Positions 9,179 through 16,772 of a stretch of DNA of 64,000 nucleotides are shown here, in pieces. The first letter of the stretch is position 1. Every line of letters starts with the position of its first letter. The notes below the pieces were generated by a model, which made no database searches, was not told where the DNA came from, and worked only from the letters and a program-made list of their open reading frames with translations. Source of the stretch: Candidatus Borkfalkia ceftriaxoniphila (lineage in GTDB: Bacteria > Bacillota > Clostridia > Christensenellales > Borkfalkiaceae); contig NZ_SDOZ01000004.1 of assembly GCF_004134775.1 (NCBI RefSeq), positions 62,001 through 126,000 of the forward strand, written 5' to 3'. The translations under genes and the position numbers were made by a program.

Positions 9179-9185
9179 CGAAATC

Positions 9186-9221
9186 GGCGCGCCTTTTAAA
9201 AAAAGGCGCGCCGCGTTTTTT
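9186..9221. terminator. Intrinsic terminator
   Basis: GGCGCGCCTTTT (9186-9197) pairs with AAAAGGCGCGCC (9201-9212), followed by a T-run. It sits between convergent genes. Confidence 0.85.
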
Positions 9222-9230
9222 CAGATTCAG

Positions 9231-9509
9231 TTAAAATCCCATTTCTTCGCTTTCTTTGCGAAGGGCTCTCGCTTTGTACAGGCGGATCGCCTCCGCGAGT
9301 TGGTCGGGACAGGACGTATTCGCCCTGCATTTAATGCCGCGGAGAGAAGTTTCGACCTCGTCGATACTCTTTCCTTCCACGAGTTTGGAAATGCCTTGCA
9401 GGTTGCCGCTGCAACCGCCGATGAATTTGACGTTGTGAATTTTGTTTTCCCCGTCCACGTCGAAAATGATCTGGCGCGAGCAGGTTCCTTTTGTGTTGTA
9501 CGTAAACAT
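9231..9509 (-). CDS. TSCPD-domain protein (TIGR03905 type)
   Basis: The 92-residue protein matches a small family found in Firmicutes, with the signature NTSCPDQLAEAI near the C-terminus and GGCSGNLQGISKLVEG in the middle. The TSCPD domain also occurs at the C-terminus of some vitamin B12-dependent ribonucleotide reductases; the role of the stand-alone form is not established. Conserved cysteines (CS, C of GGCSGN, CRANTSC) suggest metal or redox chemistry (inference). A GAGG site precedes the ATG, 16 nt downstream of the DUF4364 gene, so they likely share an mRNA. Confidence 0.85.
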   Translation of the reverse strand: MFTYNTKGTCSRQIIFDVDGENKIHNVKFIGGCSGNLQGISKLVEGKSIDEVETSLRGIKCRANTSCPDQLAEAIRLYKARALRKESEEMGF

Positions 9510-9525
9510 TTGATACCCTCGTATT

Positions 9526-10050
9526 TTAATCTACTAAATTTTCATAGATCACCGCATAGACGTCTGCGGCCTTCAATTCCCATTTTTTATAGATGTTCTG
9601 CGCTGTTTTCCGGTCGGGCACGACGAATTTCAGTTCCAGCATGGGCTGCGCCGGCGCTAATATCCGTAAAAACACGGTGTACGTGCCGTCTTTATTCTGG
9701 TAGTAATCGGATTTGCATTCCTGACGGTTGCGGTATTTGGCGCTGTTGTTCTTTACGAACACGGCGATCTCTTCGCGCACGCTCTTGGGAATGTTGATAT
9801 AGAAATTCGCAAGGCAACTTCTTCCGTCGGGAGTGATGGTGTATAGCGTATCGTCGTTGGTCTCGACCGTGCAGATGAACCCGTCTTCGAGAAGTTGGGA
9901 TATCATCATGACGCAATCCATATAGTTGATCCAGTCGTTGCTGGTGGCGCACATATCCACCAGAGTCCTTTCCGAAAGGGCGCTTTCCATTTTGTCGAAG
10001 ACGAAAAGGAGTATTAATTTGTTGATGGACGTTTCGCCTTGAATCTGCAT
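9526..10050 (-). CDS. DUF4364 family protein, winged-helix-like
   Basis: The 174-residue protein has the DUF4364 layout. The N-terminal half (residues 1-80) looks like a winged helix, with LLFVFDKMESALSERTLVDMC, ISQLLEDGFI and DTLYTITPDGR resembling PadR-like DNA-binding domains. The C-terminal half is an alpha/beta domain ending in VYAVIYENLVD. A regulatory role is plausible but unproven. An in-frame ATG lies further upstream, but ATG 10050 has an AGGAG site at proper spacing. Confidence 0.8.
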   Translation of the reverse strand: MQIQGETSINKLILLFVFDKMESALSERTLVDMCATSNDWINYMDCVMMISQLLEDGFICTVETNDDTLYTITPDGRSCLANFYINIPKSVREEIAVFVKNNSAKYRNRQECKSDYYQNKDGTYTVFLRILAPAQPMLELKFVVPDRKTAQNIYKKWELKAADVYAVIYENLVD

Positions 10051-10110
10051 GGAATCGGCTCCTTTGCCGTAAAAAACGTAATGAGGGACTTTCCGCCCCG
10101 AACGGCGGAC

Positions 10111-10143
10111 AAAAAATCCGCTTTCAGATGCCAAAAGCGGATT
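10111..10143 (-). terminator. Intrinsic terminator of the HPr-like gene
   Basis: On the minus strand AATCCGCTTT pairs with AAAGCGGATT (10134-10143 with 10115-10124) and ends in six T residues. Confidence 0.85.
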
Positions 10144-10171
10144 TGTCCGTATCTTGTGCTAAATAAGAACT

Positions 10172-10396
10172 TTACGCGAACTTTTTGAGTTCGTCGATGA
10201 GATCCTGGCAGTCATCCGCATGAATTTCCACAACCAAAGGCTTGGAAAGGTCAAGGCTGAAAATACCGAGGATGGACTTGGCGTCGACAACATACTTGTC
10301 GCTCTTCAAATCGATTTCGTAAGGATAGTCCTGCACGATCTTCACGAATTCTTTCACGTTCTGCGCCATTTGGAGAGAAATTTTAACCGATTTCAT
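10172..10396 (-). CDS. HPr-family protein lacking the phospho-accepting histidine
   Basis: The 74-residue protein has the HPr fold pattern. A first strand KSVKISL is followed by a helix; DAKSILGIFSLDLSKPL then matches the conserved region around HPr Ser46, and ADDCQDLIDELKKF is the last helix. Canonical HPr carries GLHARPA around His15; here that region reads QMAQNVKEFVKIV with no histidine. It therefore cannot be phosphorylated by enzyme I at that position, while the serine targeted by HPr kinase is kept. A regulatory, Crh-like role is possible (inference). Start ATG 10396 has GGAGG upstream. Confidence 0.85.
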   Translation of the reverse strand: MKSVKISLQMAQNVKEFVKIVQDYPYEIDLKSDKYVVDAKSILGIFSLDLSKPLVVEIHADDCQDLIDELKKFA

Positions 10397-10427
10397 TGAA
10401 ATGAACCTCCGTTTTTGAATTGGTTCT

Positions 10428-10456
10428 ATTATACATAAAATTTCCGTGAAAATCAA
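10428..10456 (-). promoter_or_regulatory. Sigma-A promoter of the HPr-like gene
   Basis: On the minus strand TTGATT (10451-10456) and TATAAT (10428-10433) are separated by exactly 17 bp. Confidence 0.85.
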
Positions 10457-10475
10457 GATAATTTCCGAAAATAAC

Positions 10476-10504
10476 TTAATAAAAATGAAAATTTGTGATA
10501 TAAT
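10476..10504 (+). promoter_or_regulatory. Promoter of the 10557 gene
   Basis: TATAAT (10499-10504) has a poor -35 (TTAATA, 10476-10481) at 17 bp. It is divergent from the HPr-like promoter, leaving about 20 bp between the two -35 boxes. Confidence 0.6.
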
Positions 10505-10556
10505 GATAATCGATTCGGGAAAAGGTATAAAATGTGCACGGAAAAAGGAGTTTAAC

Positions 10557-11291
10557 ATGGATTTAGAACGACAGCAGATCGATGTGTTTTTGGAAAAATG
10601 CGACGACGTGATGCGCTCCAAATTCATCATCGCGGATACGAAGATCAGCGAACTGTTGAAATCGATCGCGACCTCGGATCTTTTGTACGCCTTTTTCAGG
10701 GAGATCACAAAGGATTTCGATTACGCGGCGGCGCAGCGCAAGTACATGAATTACGCGCCCGAGGGCAGCGTAAACAAGCGGAAACTTCTTTTTCCCGCAG
10801 ATCCTGCCGAAAAACTCGCCTTTATTTTTTGCCTTCTCGTCGATTTCGACAATAAGACCTTCGACCTCGGCGAATTTTTACAGGAATATTTTTACGAGGA
10901 CGGCAGTTATTACGAGAGTTTTTACGCCTTTTCCAATCAGGTCGTCAAACCCTTTAAAAATCTGATCAAACAGATGTTCAAGGAATCGCGCCTGAAAAAG
11001 ATCGCGGAAGCGGAACCGAAGGACCGCCCGCCGCATAAAAAAAACGAGGATGTCACCGACGCGGTGCTTTCCGAGCGGGAACAGTTATTTCATTCGGCTC
11101 TGCCGGACAGTTCGAAAGTGGACGGCATGATGATCTTGAACGCCCTCGCGATCGCTTCGCAAAAGGACGGAAAGGCTTTTTGCGGGCTTCTGGCGGGCTA
11201 TCGGTATTTTATCGCGTCTACGGGTTTTACGAGCGCGTTCACGGATACGCTGTTGGCGGAATATGAAAAGATCAAGGAGAGCGAACTATGA
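10557..11291 (+). CDS. Hypothetical protein, helical, unknown function
   Basis: The 244-residue soluble protein is one I do not recognise. The N-terminal 135 residues look helical (DLLYAFFREITKDFDYAAAQRKYM) with an acidic aromatic patch LQEYFYEDGSYYESFYAF. A charged lysine-rich linker follows (residues about 150-170), then a C-terminal helical segment. Start ATG 10557 has AAAGGAG upstream. Its stop overlaps the start of the NUDIX gene by ATGA, so translation is coupled. Confidence 0.7.
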   Translation: MDLERQQIDVFLEKCDDVMRSKFIIADTKISELLKSIATSDLLYAFFREITKDFDYAAAQRKYMNYAPEGSVNKRKLLFPADPAEKLAFIFCLLVDFDNKTFDLGEFLQEYFYEDGSYYESFYAFSNQVVKPFKNLIKQMFKESRLKKIAEAEPKDRPPHKKNEDVTDAVLSEREQLFHSALPDSSKVDGMMILNALAIASQKDGKAFCGLLAGYRYFIASTGFTSAFTDTLLAEYEKIKESEL

Positions 11292-11818
11292 GTTTTTCCG
11301 AAACCTGCGTCAAAAGCAACGTCGTTTACAACGGAAAAATCGTCAAACTGCACTGCGACGAGGCGTCGCTGCCGAACGGCAAACTTTGCACCCGCGAATA
11401 TGTGGAGCACGGCGGCGGTTCGTGCGTGCTGTTCGTAAAAGATAACAAAATTTTATTGGTGCGTCAGTTCCGCTATCCTTACGGGGAAGAACTTTGGGAA
11501 CTGCCTGCGGGCAAACTCAACGCGGGCGAAGATCCCGAAAATACCGCGCGGCGGGAGTTGGAAGAGGAAACGGGGTATATTCCCGAAGAACTTTCCCTCA
11601 TGCAGGTCATGTATCCCTCGCCCGGCTACACCAACGAAAAAATTTATATCTACCGCGCCGTGCGCGCAAGGGCGGGCGCCGTGCATCTGGACGAGGATGA
11701 ATTTCTCAATTCTTATTTCGTGCCCGTGGAAGAGGTGCGGGAGATGATCGCGAGAGGAGAGATACGCGACGCGAAGACGATCGTCGGCGTGCAGGGTTAT
11801 CTTTTGAGCGGCAAATAA
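11288..11818 (+). CDS. NUDIX hydrolase, ADP-ribose pyrophosphatase type
   Basis: The 176-residue protein has a complete Nudix box GX5EX7REUXEEXGU, running from GKLNAGEDP through RELEEETGY at residues about 74-96. Upstream it has VRQFRYPYGEELWELPAG, the arrangement of ADP-ribose/ADP-sugar pyrophosphatases (NudF/YqkG group). Those enzymes cleave ADP-ribose to AMP and ribose 5-phosphate. The start overlaps the preceding hypothetical gene. Confidence 0.9.
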   Translation: MSFSETCVKSNVVYNGKIVKLHCDEASLPNGKLCTREYVEHGGGSCVLFVKDNKILLVRQFRYPYGEELWELPAGKLNAGEDPENTARRELEEETGYIPEELSLMQVMYPSPGYTNEKIYIYRAVRARAGAVHLDEDEFLNSYFVPVEEVREMIARGEIRDAKTIVGVQGYLLSGK

Positions 11819-11820
11819 AA

Positions 11821-11850
11821 AAACTGCCACGGCGAAACCGTGGCAGTTTT
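11821..11850. terminator. Bidirectional intrinsic terminator
   Basis: A 12-bp stem AAACTGCCACGG / CCGTGGCAGTTT has T residues on both outgoing sides. It separates the convergent NUDIX gene and Cys-rich small gene. Confidence 0.85.
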
Positions 11851-11861
11851 ATGTTTACGGC

Positions 11862-12065
11862 TTATTTGCAACCGCAGCCGCATCCCCCGAAGAGATGAGA
11901 CAGTCCGCCTTTCTTGCATACGCAATACAAGAGCGCGAGGATCACGGGCAAATAGCAGCTGTTGCAGATATTTTCGATGAAAGAGGTGCCGCAGCAGCAG
12001 ATGATGAGTAAGATAATGAGAATCCAAAGGCAAGTGTTATCGCCGCAAGGTCCGAAACAGTTCAT
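11862..12065 (-). CDS. Small cysteine-rich membrane protein
   Basis: The 67-residue protein has 12 cysteines. The N-terminal NCFGPCGDNTC is followed by a hydrophobic helix LWILIILLIICCCG, a second apolar stretch YLPVILALLYCVC, and a terminal GGCGCGCK tail. A GGAGG site precedes the ATG at 12065. I know no function. The Cys-Gly tail resembles the repeats of the Cys-rich protein at 16188, suggesting similar metal or redox chemistry (inference). Confidence 0.65.
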   Translation of the reverse strand: MNCFGPCGDNTCLWILIILLIICCCGTSFIENICNSCYLPVILALLYCVCKKGGLSHLFGGCGCGCK

Positions 12066-12124
12066 AAATATTTTTTCCTCCTGTATTCATTTACGCCGCG
12101 GCGGTATGTAGGTTATAAGGTGTA

Positions 12125-12163
12125 CCGCGCCGTAAATATCTTATACTCATATGTATGGCGCGG
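12125..12163. repeat. GC-rich inverted repeat in a 12066-12398 non-coding stretch
   Basis: CCGCGCC (12125-12131) pairs with GGCGCGG (12157-12163) around a 25-nt AT-rich loop. No T-run follows on either strand, so it does not look like a terminator. The rest of 12066-12246 shows no gene. Confidence 0.5.
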
Positions 12164-12246
12164 CAAAGAAAAATGTTACAGGAAAAATAATTGTGCGGAT
12201 TTCGCGTAAAATAAGAGTGGCTGAAAAATTTATAAAGTCAATTCAC

Positions 12247-12275
12247 TTGCTATCACGCCGCGTTTTTGTTATAAT
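12247..12275 (+). promoter_or_regulatory. Sigma-A promoter of the ECF/coaX/hom operon
   Basis: TTGCTA (12247-12252), 17-bp spacer, TATAAT (12270-12275). The transcript would start near 12282, leaving a leader of about 115 nt. Confidence 0.8.
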
Positions 12276-12291
12276 TGTAGGTACTTTTAAC

Positions 12292-12384
12292 AGGATATGC
12301 ACAAGGCAAATACGTTCGTGCGGTTTGACCTTGCAAATGCATAAATTTATTTTTTTTTCACAGATATTCCCGTTTCGGGAAATC
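12292..12384 (+). promoter_or_regulatory. Structured leader with terminator-like hairpin (candidate attenuator)
   Basis: A composite stem is formed by ATGCA (12297-12301) with TGCAT (12338-12342), CAAGG with CCTTG (12302-12306 / 12329-12333), and CAAA with TTTG. Nine T residues follow at 12350-12358. A second hairpin (TTCCCG / CGGGAA, about 12368-12381) sits just before the ribosome site. This layout suggests premature termination control of the operon. I could not match it to a known riboswitch class. Confidence 0.5.
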
Positions 12385-12398
12385 TGATGGAGGTCATC

Positions 12399-13052
12399 AT
12401 GAAAAAGAAGGCTTTTTTCACATCCCGCAACATCACCTTTCTGGCGGTCTTGCTGGCACTCGTCATCGTATTGCAGATCTTCGGCGGCTATATCAAGATC
12501 GGCCCCGTGAACTTTACGCTCACGCTCGTGCCCATCGTTCTGGGCGCCGTCATGCTCGGCCCGCTTGCAGGGCTGATTCTCGGCTTCGCGTTCGGACTGG
12601 TCACGCTGATCAACGGCGTCGTCGGCAACGACGTGTTCACCTTTTATCTCTTTTCGCAGCAACCTGTCTTCACGACGGTCCTCTGCTTTGTCAAAGCGAT
12701 CGCGGCGGGGCTGGCTGCAAGTTACGCGTATCGGCTCATCGTAAAGAAAAATCAGTACGCGGCGGTGTTTACCGCGGCGATCGTCGCGCCCGTCGTGAAT
12801 ACGGGGCTGTTCATTTTGGGCGGACTGATGATGAGCGGCACGATCGCGGGATTCATGCAGTCGGTCGGAAATACCGCGAGCGTCGTGTATTTTCTGATCA
12901 TCGGCTGCGCAGGGATCAACTTTTTGGTCGAACTCGGCCTCAATCTGGTTGCCGCGCCCGCACTTTACCGTGTGAGCGGACTGTTTATAAAATCGCCCGC
13001 GGCGGAGGATACGGATGAAAATCCGCTTTCCGAACCGCGCAAAATCGGATAA
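12399..13052 (+). CDS. ECF transporter S component, possibly pantothenate (PanT-like)
   Basis: The 217-residue protein has six hydrophobic segments and the ECF S-component style: an N-terminal ITFLAVLLALVIVLQIFGGY, then VLGAVMLGPLAGLILGFAFGLVTLI, the usual helix 2-3 signature. S components bind a vitamin and dock on the shared EcfAAT module, which is not in this window. The neighbouring type III pantothenate kinase, 24 nt downstream, makes pantothenate the best guess; folate or another vitamin remains possible. ATG 12399 follows GGAGG; an ATG four codons earlier overlaps that site. Confidence 0.75.
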   Translation: MKKKAFFTSRNITFLAVLLALVIVLQIFGGYIKIGPVNFTLTLVPIVLGAVMLGPLAGLILGFAFGLVTLINGVVGNDVFTFYLFSQQPVFTTVLCFVKAIAAGLAASYAYRLIVKKNQYAAVFTAAIVAPVVNTGLFILGGLMMSGTIAGFMQSVGNTASVVYFLIIGCAGINFLVELGLNLVAAPALYRVSGLFIKSPAAEDTDENPLSEPRKIG

Positions 13053-13076
13053 AAATAATTTCGGGCAGGTTATTTT

Positions 13077-13856
13077 ATGATATTATGTATAGACGTGGGT
13101 AACACGAACATAAAATACGGTATATTCGACGGGGACAAGCTGGCGGTCAGTTTCCGCGTTGCGACGGATCTGAAACGCACGTCGGACGAATACGGCACCA
13201 AACTTGTCGATATGTTGGCGGTCAAAGGGATCCGCGCCGAACAGATCCACGGCGCCATCGTATCGTCCGTGATTCCCTCGCTCAACTACACGATATCGCA
13301 TATGTGTTCGGGATATCTGGACATAGACCCCATTCTGGTGGGGCCCGGAACGAAAACCGAACACAATCTCCGCGTGGACAACGCGCGGGAAGTCGGCGCC
13401 GACCGCATCGTCAACGACGTCGCCGCCATCAGAAAGTACGGCGCTCCCGTGGTGGTCATCGATTTCGGCACTGCTACGACGTTCAACATCATCAACGAAA
13501 ACCGCGAGTTCATCGGCGGCGTCATCGCCCCGGGGATCCGCGGCTCGATGGATTCTCTCGTCAACAGCACGGCGAAACTGCCGCGCGTGGAGATCGAGAT
13601 CCCCAAGAGCGTCATCGGTAAGAATACGACGACCAACATGCAGGCGGGCATCGTATTCGGGTTCGCGGGGTTGGTGGATTATATCGTGCGGAAGATCAAA
13701 AGAGAAATGAAGTGCCCCGATATGCAGGTCGTGGCGACGGGGGGATTCAGCGAGATTATCGCGTCGGAAATTTCCTGCATCGACCATGTGGATAAACTGC
13801 TCACTTTACAGGGCTTGAAATACTTATACGACTTAAATACGGAGGGTAAGAGATGA
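13077..13856 (+). CDS. coaX: Type III pantothenate kinase
   Basis: The 259-residue protein has the ASKHA-fold motifs of CoaX: DVGNTNIKYG at the N-terminus (phosphate 1), DFGTATTFN (phosphate 2, residues about 130) and GGVIAPGIRGSMDSL. It phosphorylates pantothenate as the first step of coenzyme A synthesis, and type III enzymes are not feedback-inhibited by CoA. The length is normal. It overlaps the hom start by 4 nt. Confidence 0.95.
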   Translation: MILCIDVGNTNIKYGIFDGDKLAVSFRVATDLKRTSDEYGTKLVDMLAVKGIRAEQIHGAIVSSVIPSLNYTISHMCSGYLDIDPILVGPGTKTEHNLRVDNAREVGADRIVNDVAAIRKYGAPVVVIDFGTATTFNIINENREFIGGVIAPGIRGSMDSLVNSTAKLPRVEIEIPKSVIGKNTTTNMQAGIVFGFAGLVDYIVRKIKREMKCPDMQVVATGGFSEIIASEISCIDHVDKLLTLQGLKYLYDLNTEGKR

Positions 13857-15133
13857 AAAGCGTAGGCGTTGCGATACTGGGATTGGGAGTCGTGGGGAGC
13901 GGCACGTATAAAATACTGCGCGACCACAGAGAATTTTATAAAGAGACGCAGGACGTGGATATCAGCGTCGAGAGCGTTTTGGAGATCAACAAACAAAAGG
14001 CGCTCGCGCTGGGCATCGAAGAGAGCCGCATTTCCGACAATATCGCGGAAGTCGTCAGCAATCCCAACGTGGATATCGTCGTGGAAGTCATCGGCGGGGT
14101 AGAACCCGCGCGCACTTTCGTTCTGGCGGCGCTGCACAGCGGCAAGAGCGTGGTGACTTCCAACAAGGAACTGTTTTGCAAATACTGGCACGAGTTGGAA
14201 CGCGCCGCAAAGCGCACCAACGCGGGGCTTTATTTCGAGGCGAGTTGCGTGGGCGGCGTGCCCATTATCCGCACGCTCATCGACGGGATGCAGGCGAACC
14301 ATATCCGCACGCTCAAAGGCATCATCAACGGCACGACCAACTACATCCTCACGCGCATGGCGAAGGAAGGGCTCGGTTATCAGGAAGTTTTGAAGGACGC
14401 GCAGGCGCTCGGCTATGCCGAGGCAAATCCCGCCGCGGACGTGGAAGGATACGACGCCGCCTATAAACTCTCAATTTTGTCCAGCCTTGCCTTTCATAAA
14501 AAAGTGCCGCTCGATAAAATTTACCGTGAAGGGATCACTTCCGTCGACCGCAAGGATATCAAATACGGTGCGGAGTTGGGATATACTTTAAAACTTCTCG
14601 CCATCGGCAAAAACGGGGAGGAGGGCATCGAGGCGCGCGTGCATCCCGCGTTCGTCAAGAACAAGCACCCGCTCGCCTCCGTCAACGGTTCCTTTAACGC
14701 CGTCTATCTGCAGGGCGACAGCGTGGGCGACATCATGCTCTACGGCAGGGGCGCGGGCGATATGCCTACGGGCAGCGCCATCGTTTCCGACGTCATTTAC
14801 GCCGCCACGCATTCGGACGTAAAATATTCTACGTTCAAGAATTCCGCGGGCGCGGAAAAGGGCGTGCGCTTTGTCAACGACTTCCGTTCGCGCTATTATA
14901 TCCGCTTTACCGCGCGTGATAAGGCGGGCGTGCTCGCAAAAGTCGCGGGTATCTTCGCGAAATTCAATATCAGTATCGTAGATCTCATACAAAAGGGCGA
15001 AGAACAGGACAACGTGCCCATCATTCTCGTCACGCACGAAACGGGCGAAATGTCGCTGCGCCGCGCGGTGGAAAAGATACGCGCGCTCGAAGACGTCGTA
15101 GAAGTGAACAGCGTCATCCGCGTCGAGGACTGA
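13853..15133 (+). CDS. hom: Homoserine dehydrogenase with ACT domain
   Basis: The 426-residue protein reduces aspartate semialdehyde to homoserine in the threonine/methionine branch. It has the Rossmann motif GLGVVGSGT at residues 9-17, the catalytic segment KGIINGTTNYIL, and a C-terminal ACT domain starting TARDKAGVLAKVAGIFAKFN, typical of threonine-feedback regulation. It is co-translated with coaX (ATGA overlap), and a strong terminator follows. Linking hom with a vitamin transporter and coaX is unusual but metabolically unforced. Confidence 0.96.
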   Translation: MKSVGVAILGLGVVGSGTYKILRDHREFYKETQDVDISVESVLEINKQKALALGIEESRISDNIAEVVSNPNVDIVVEVIGGVEPARTFVLAALHSGKSVVTSNKELFCKYWHELERAAKRTNAGLYFEASCVGGVPIIRTLIDGMQANHIRTLKGIINGTTNYILTRMAKEGLGYQEVLKDAQALGYAEANPAADVEGYDAAYKLSILSSLAFHKKVPLDKIYREGITSVDRKDIKYGAELGYTLKLLAIGKNGEEGIEARVHPAFVKNKHPLASVNGSFNAVYLQGDSVGDIMLYGRGAGDMPTGSAIVSDVIYAATHSDVKYSTFKNSAGAEKGVRFVNDFRSRYYIRFTARDKAGVLAKVAGIFAKFNISIVDLIQKGEEQDNVPIILVTHETGEMSLRRAVEKIRALEDVVEVNSVIRVED

Positions 15134-15147
15134 TCGTAAAAAAACGT

Positions 15148-15180
15148 AAGACCGCAAAGATTTCGCTTTGCGGTCTTTTT
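15148..15180 (+). terminator. Intrinsic terminator of the hom operon
   Basis: AAGACCGCAAAG pairs with CTTTGCGGTCTT, followed by T residues (15148-15180). Confidence 0.9.
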
Positions 15181-15195
15181 CTTGAAAGGAGTCAT

Positions 15196-16074
15196 ATGAA
15201 GGGAATCGTTTTGCTCAACGCCTATACGAAGTCCGCAGGCGCAAACAGGCAGGCGTCGCGCATTGCCGAAGAATTGAACGCGCTCGGCGTGCAGACGGAA
15301 ATGCGACTGAACGGCGCTTTCGACGCGGATATTTTTTCTTCCCGCGTCCGTCTCGCGCAAAAACCCGATTTCGTGGTCTATCTCGATAAGGACAAATATC
15401 TTTCGCGCCTTTGGGAAAAGGAAGGCGTGAGGCTCTTCAACAGCGCCGATGGCGTGGAGGTGTGCGACGACAAAATGCTCACCTATATCGCCCTGGCAAA
15501 CGGCGGCGTGGAGATCCCTGATACGCTACCCGCGCCCCTCTGTTATTATCCCGACGCGCGCGTGCGAGAGGAATACTGCCGCGTCGTGGAAGAGCGACTG
15601 GGCTATCCCCTCGTCGTTAAAAAGAGTTTCGGCTCGTGGGGGATGGACGTCAACCTCATACAAAATTTTGCGGAACTTACAAAGATCGCGGAGGAATATA
15701 AACTTTTTCCCCACCTGTATCAGAAATATATCGCCGCAAAGCGCGGGGAAGATACGCGCGTTCTCGTCATCGGCGGCAAGGCCGTCGCAGCCATGCGCCG
15801 CCGCAACGACGGCGATTTCCGTTCCAACATCGAACTCGGCGGGCGCGGCTATCCCGCCGAGATCACAAAGTCGTACCGCGAAATTTCCGAAAGGGCGGCG
15901 CGACTTTTGTCGCTCGATTACTGCGGCATCGATTTGTTGGAGGGGGAGGACGGCAGACCGATCGTCTGCGAAGTGAATTCCAATGCTTTTTTCAACGAGG
16001 CGGAAAAGGTGACGGGCGTCAATATAGCGGGTGCCTACGCCGCGCATATCGCGCGCGAAATGAAAAAGAACTGA
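15196..16074 (+). CDS. RimK-like ATP-grasp ligase
   Basis: The 292-residue protein shows the RimK/LysX-type ATP-grasp order. A pre-ATP-grasp domain is followed by YPLVVKKSFGSWGMDVNLI (ATP lid and lysine), LYQKYIAAKRGEDTRVLVIGGKAVAAMRR, and the metal site DLLEGEDGRPIVCEVNSNAFF. Family members join an amino acid to a peptide, ribosomal protein S6 or an amino-group carrier protein; the acceptor here is unknown. It is preceded by AAAGGAG and stands alone. Confidence 0.85.
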   Translation: MKGIVLLNAYTKSAGANRQASRIAEELNALGVQTEMRLNGAFDADIFSSRVRLAQKPDFVVYLDKDKYLSRLWEKEGVRLFNSADGVEVCDDKMLTYIALANGGVEIPDTLPAPLCYYPDARVREEYCRVVEERLGYPLVVKKSFGSWGMDVNLIQNFAELTKIAEEYKLFPHLYQKYIAAKRGEDTRVLVIGGKAVAAMRRRNDGDFRSNIELGGRGYPAEITKSYREISERAARLLSLDYCGIDLLEGEDGRPIVCEVNSNAFFNEAEKVTGVNIAGAYAAHIAREMKKN

Positions 16075-16137
16075 ACGGAAAAATTTCCCGCGCCGCGCGG
16101 GTGCGCCGAGGGTGCAAATCCGGAACGCGCGGCATAG

Positions 16138-16143
16138 TATAAT
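16138..16143 (+). promoter_or_regulatory. -10 box of the Cys-rich protein gene
   Basis: TATAAT with no clear -35 at 16-18 bp, which suggests an activator or another sigma factor may help. The ATG lies 44 nt downstream after an AAAGGGG site. Confidence 0.5.
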
Positions 16144-16187
16144 AGAGAGGCGGGTGCCTCCGATTACACAAAAGGGGAATTTTTAAA

Positions 16188-16610
16188 ATGGGATTGATCT
16201 ATCTGTTACTGTTCGGCTGTGCGAGCAATTGCTGTTCGAGAGGGTGCGGTTGCGACCGGAACGACGGCTGCGGTTGCGGCAACGGTTTTGACACCGCGTC
16301 GCTGCGTATTTCCGGCGACGGCTGCGGTTGCGGCTGCAACCAGCCCCGTTCGGGCGGCTGCGGCTGTGGCTGCAATCAGGGACGCGCGGGCGACGGCTGC
16401 GGATGCGGTTGCAACCAGCCCCGTTCGGGCGGCTGCAACAGATGCTGCAAATGCGTCTGCGAATGCAGATGCGGCTATGGCAGATGCGCGGGCAACCGCG
16501 GCTGCAACGTCTGCAACGACGCCGAATATTACAACCGTCAGTACGCGTTGAACGGCTGCGTGAACGTCAGTTGCAATCCCTGCAACGGCTGCAATCCTTG
16601 CAACAATTGA
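16188..16610 (+). CDS. Glycine/cysteine-rich repeat protein
   Basis: The 140-residue protein has roughly one quarter cysteine. After a short apolar N-terminus (GLIYLLLFGCASNCC) it contains CGCGCNQxR(S/A)G(G/D) repeats, then KCVCECRCGYGRC, GCNVC, and a C-terminal CNPCNGCNPCNN. Cys-rich proteins of this kind are seen in spore coats and in metal-binding roles; neither is shown here. Codon use and a proper ribosome site support a real gene, although the reverse frame is also open. Own promoter and terminator suggest high, separate expression. Confidence 0.7.
   Translation: MGLIYLLLFGCASNCCSRGCGCDRNDGCGCGNGFDTASLRISGDGCGCGCNQPRSGGCGCGCNQGRAGDGCGCGCNQPRSGGCNRCCKCVCECRCGYGRCAGNRGCNVCNDAEYYNRQYALNGCVNVSCNPCNGCNPCNN
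16319..16437 (+). repeat. Near-identical 42-bp direct repeats inside the Cys-rich gene
   Basis: Two copies of a unit encoding GCGCGCNQPRSGGC start near 16319 and 16396, with a diverged copy (CNQGRAGDG) between them. The unit number could vary by slippage or recombination. Confidence 0.7.
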
Positions 16611-16621
16611 CGGGAACTTCG

Positions 16622-16651
16622 GGCGGGGCAATTTTTGCCCCGCCTTTTTTT
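16622..16651 (+). terminator. Intrinsic terminator
   Basis: GGCGGGGCAA pairs with TTGCCCCGCC, followed by seven T residues. Confidence 0.9.
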
Positions 16652-16690
16652 GTTTTCCTCGTCAAATGTTGAAGAAGGTGTTGGCGAACA

Positions 16691-16719
16691 TTGACAAAGT
16701 CATAAAAAAAGGTTATAAT
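16691..16719 (+). promoter_or_regulatory. Sigma-A promoter of the glycosyltransferase fusion gene
   Basis: TTGACA (16691-16696), 17-bp spacer, TATAAT (16714-16719): a full consensus match. Confidence 0.9.
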
Positions 16720-16772
16720 TAAGGAAAGTGTAACGTATGCTTATACTTATTGATTAACTTGAGAAGGGTTTT

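Noticed and set aside
12282..12360. Assignment of the leader to preQ1, THF or another known riboswitch
   Set aside because: The conserved core sequences I know for these classes are not present; kept only as an unclassified leader.
16206..16631. Alanine-rich open frame opposite the Cys-rich gene
   Set aside because: The low-complexity composition follows from the GC-rich repeats of the forward gene. The forward frame has the promoter, ribosome site and terminator in order.
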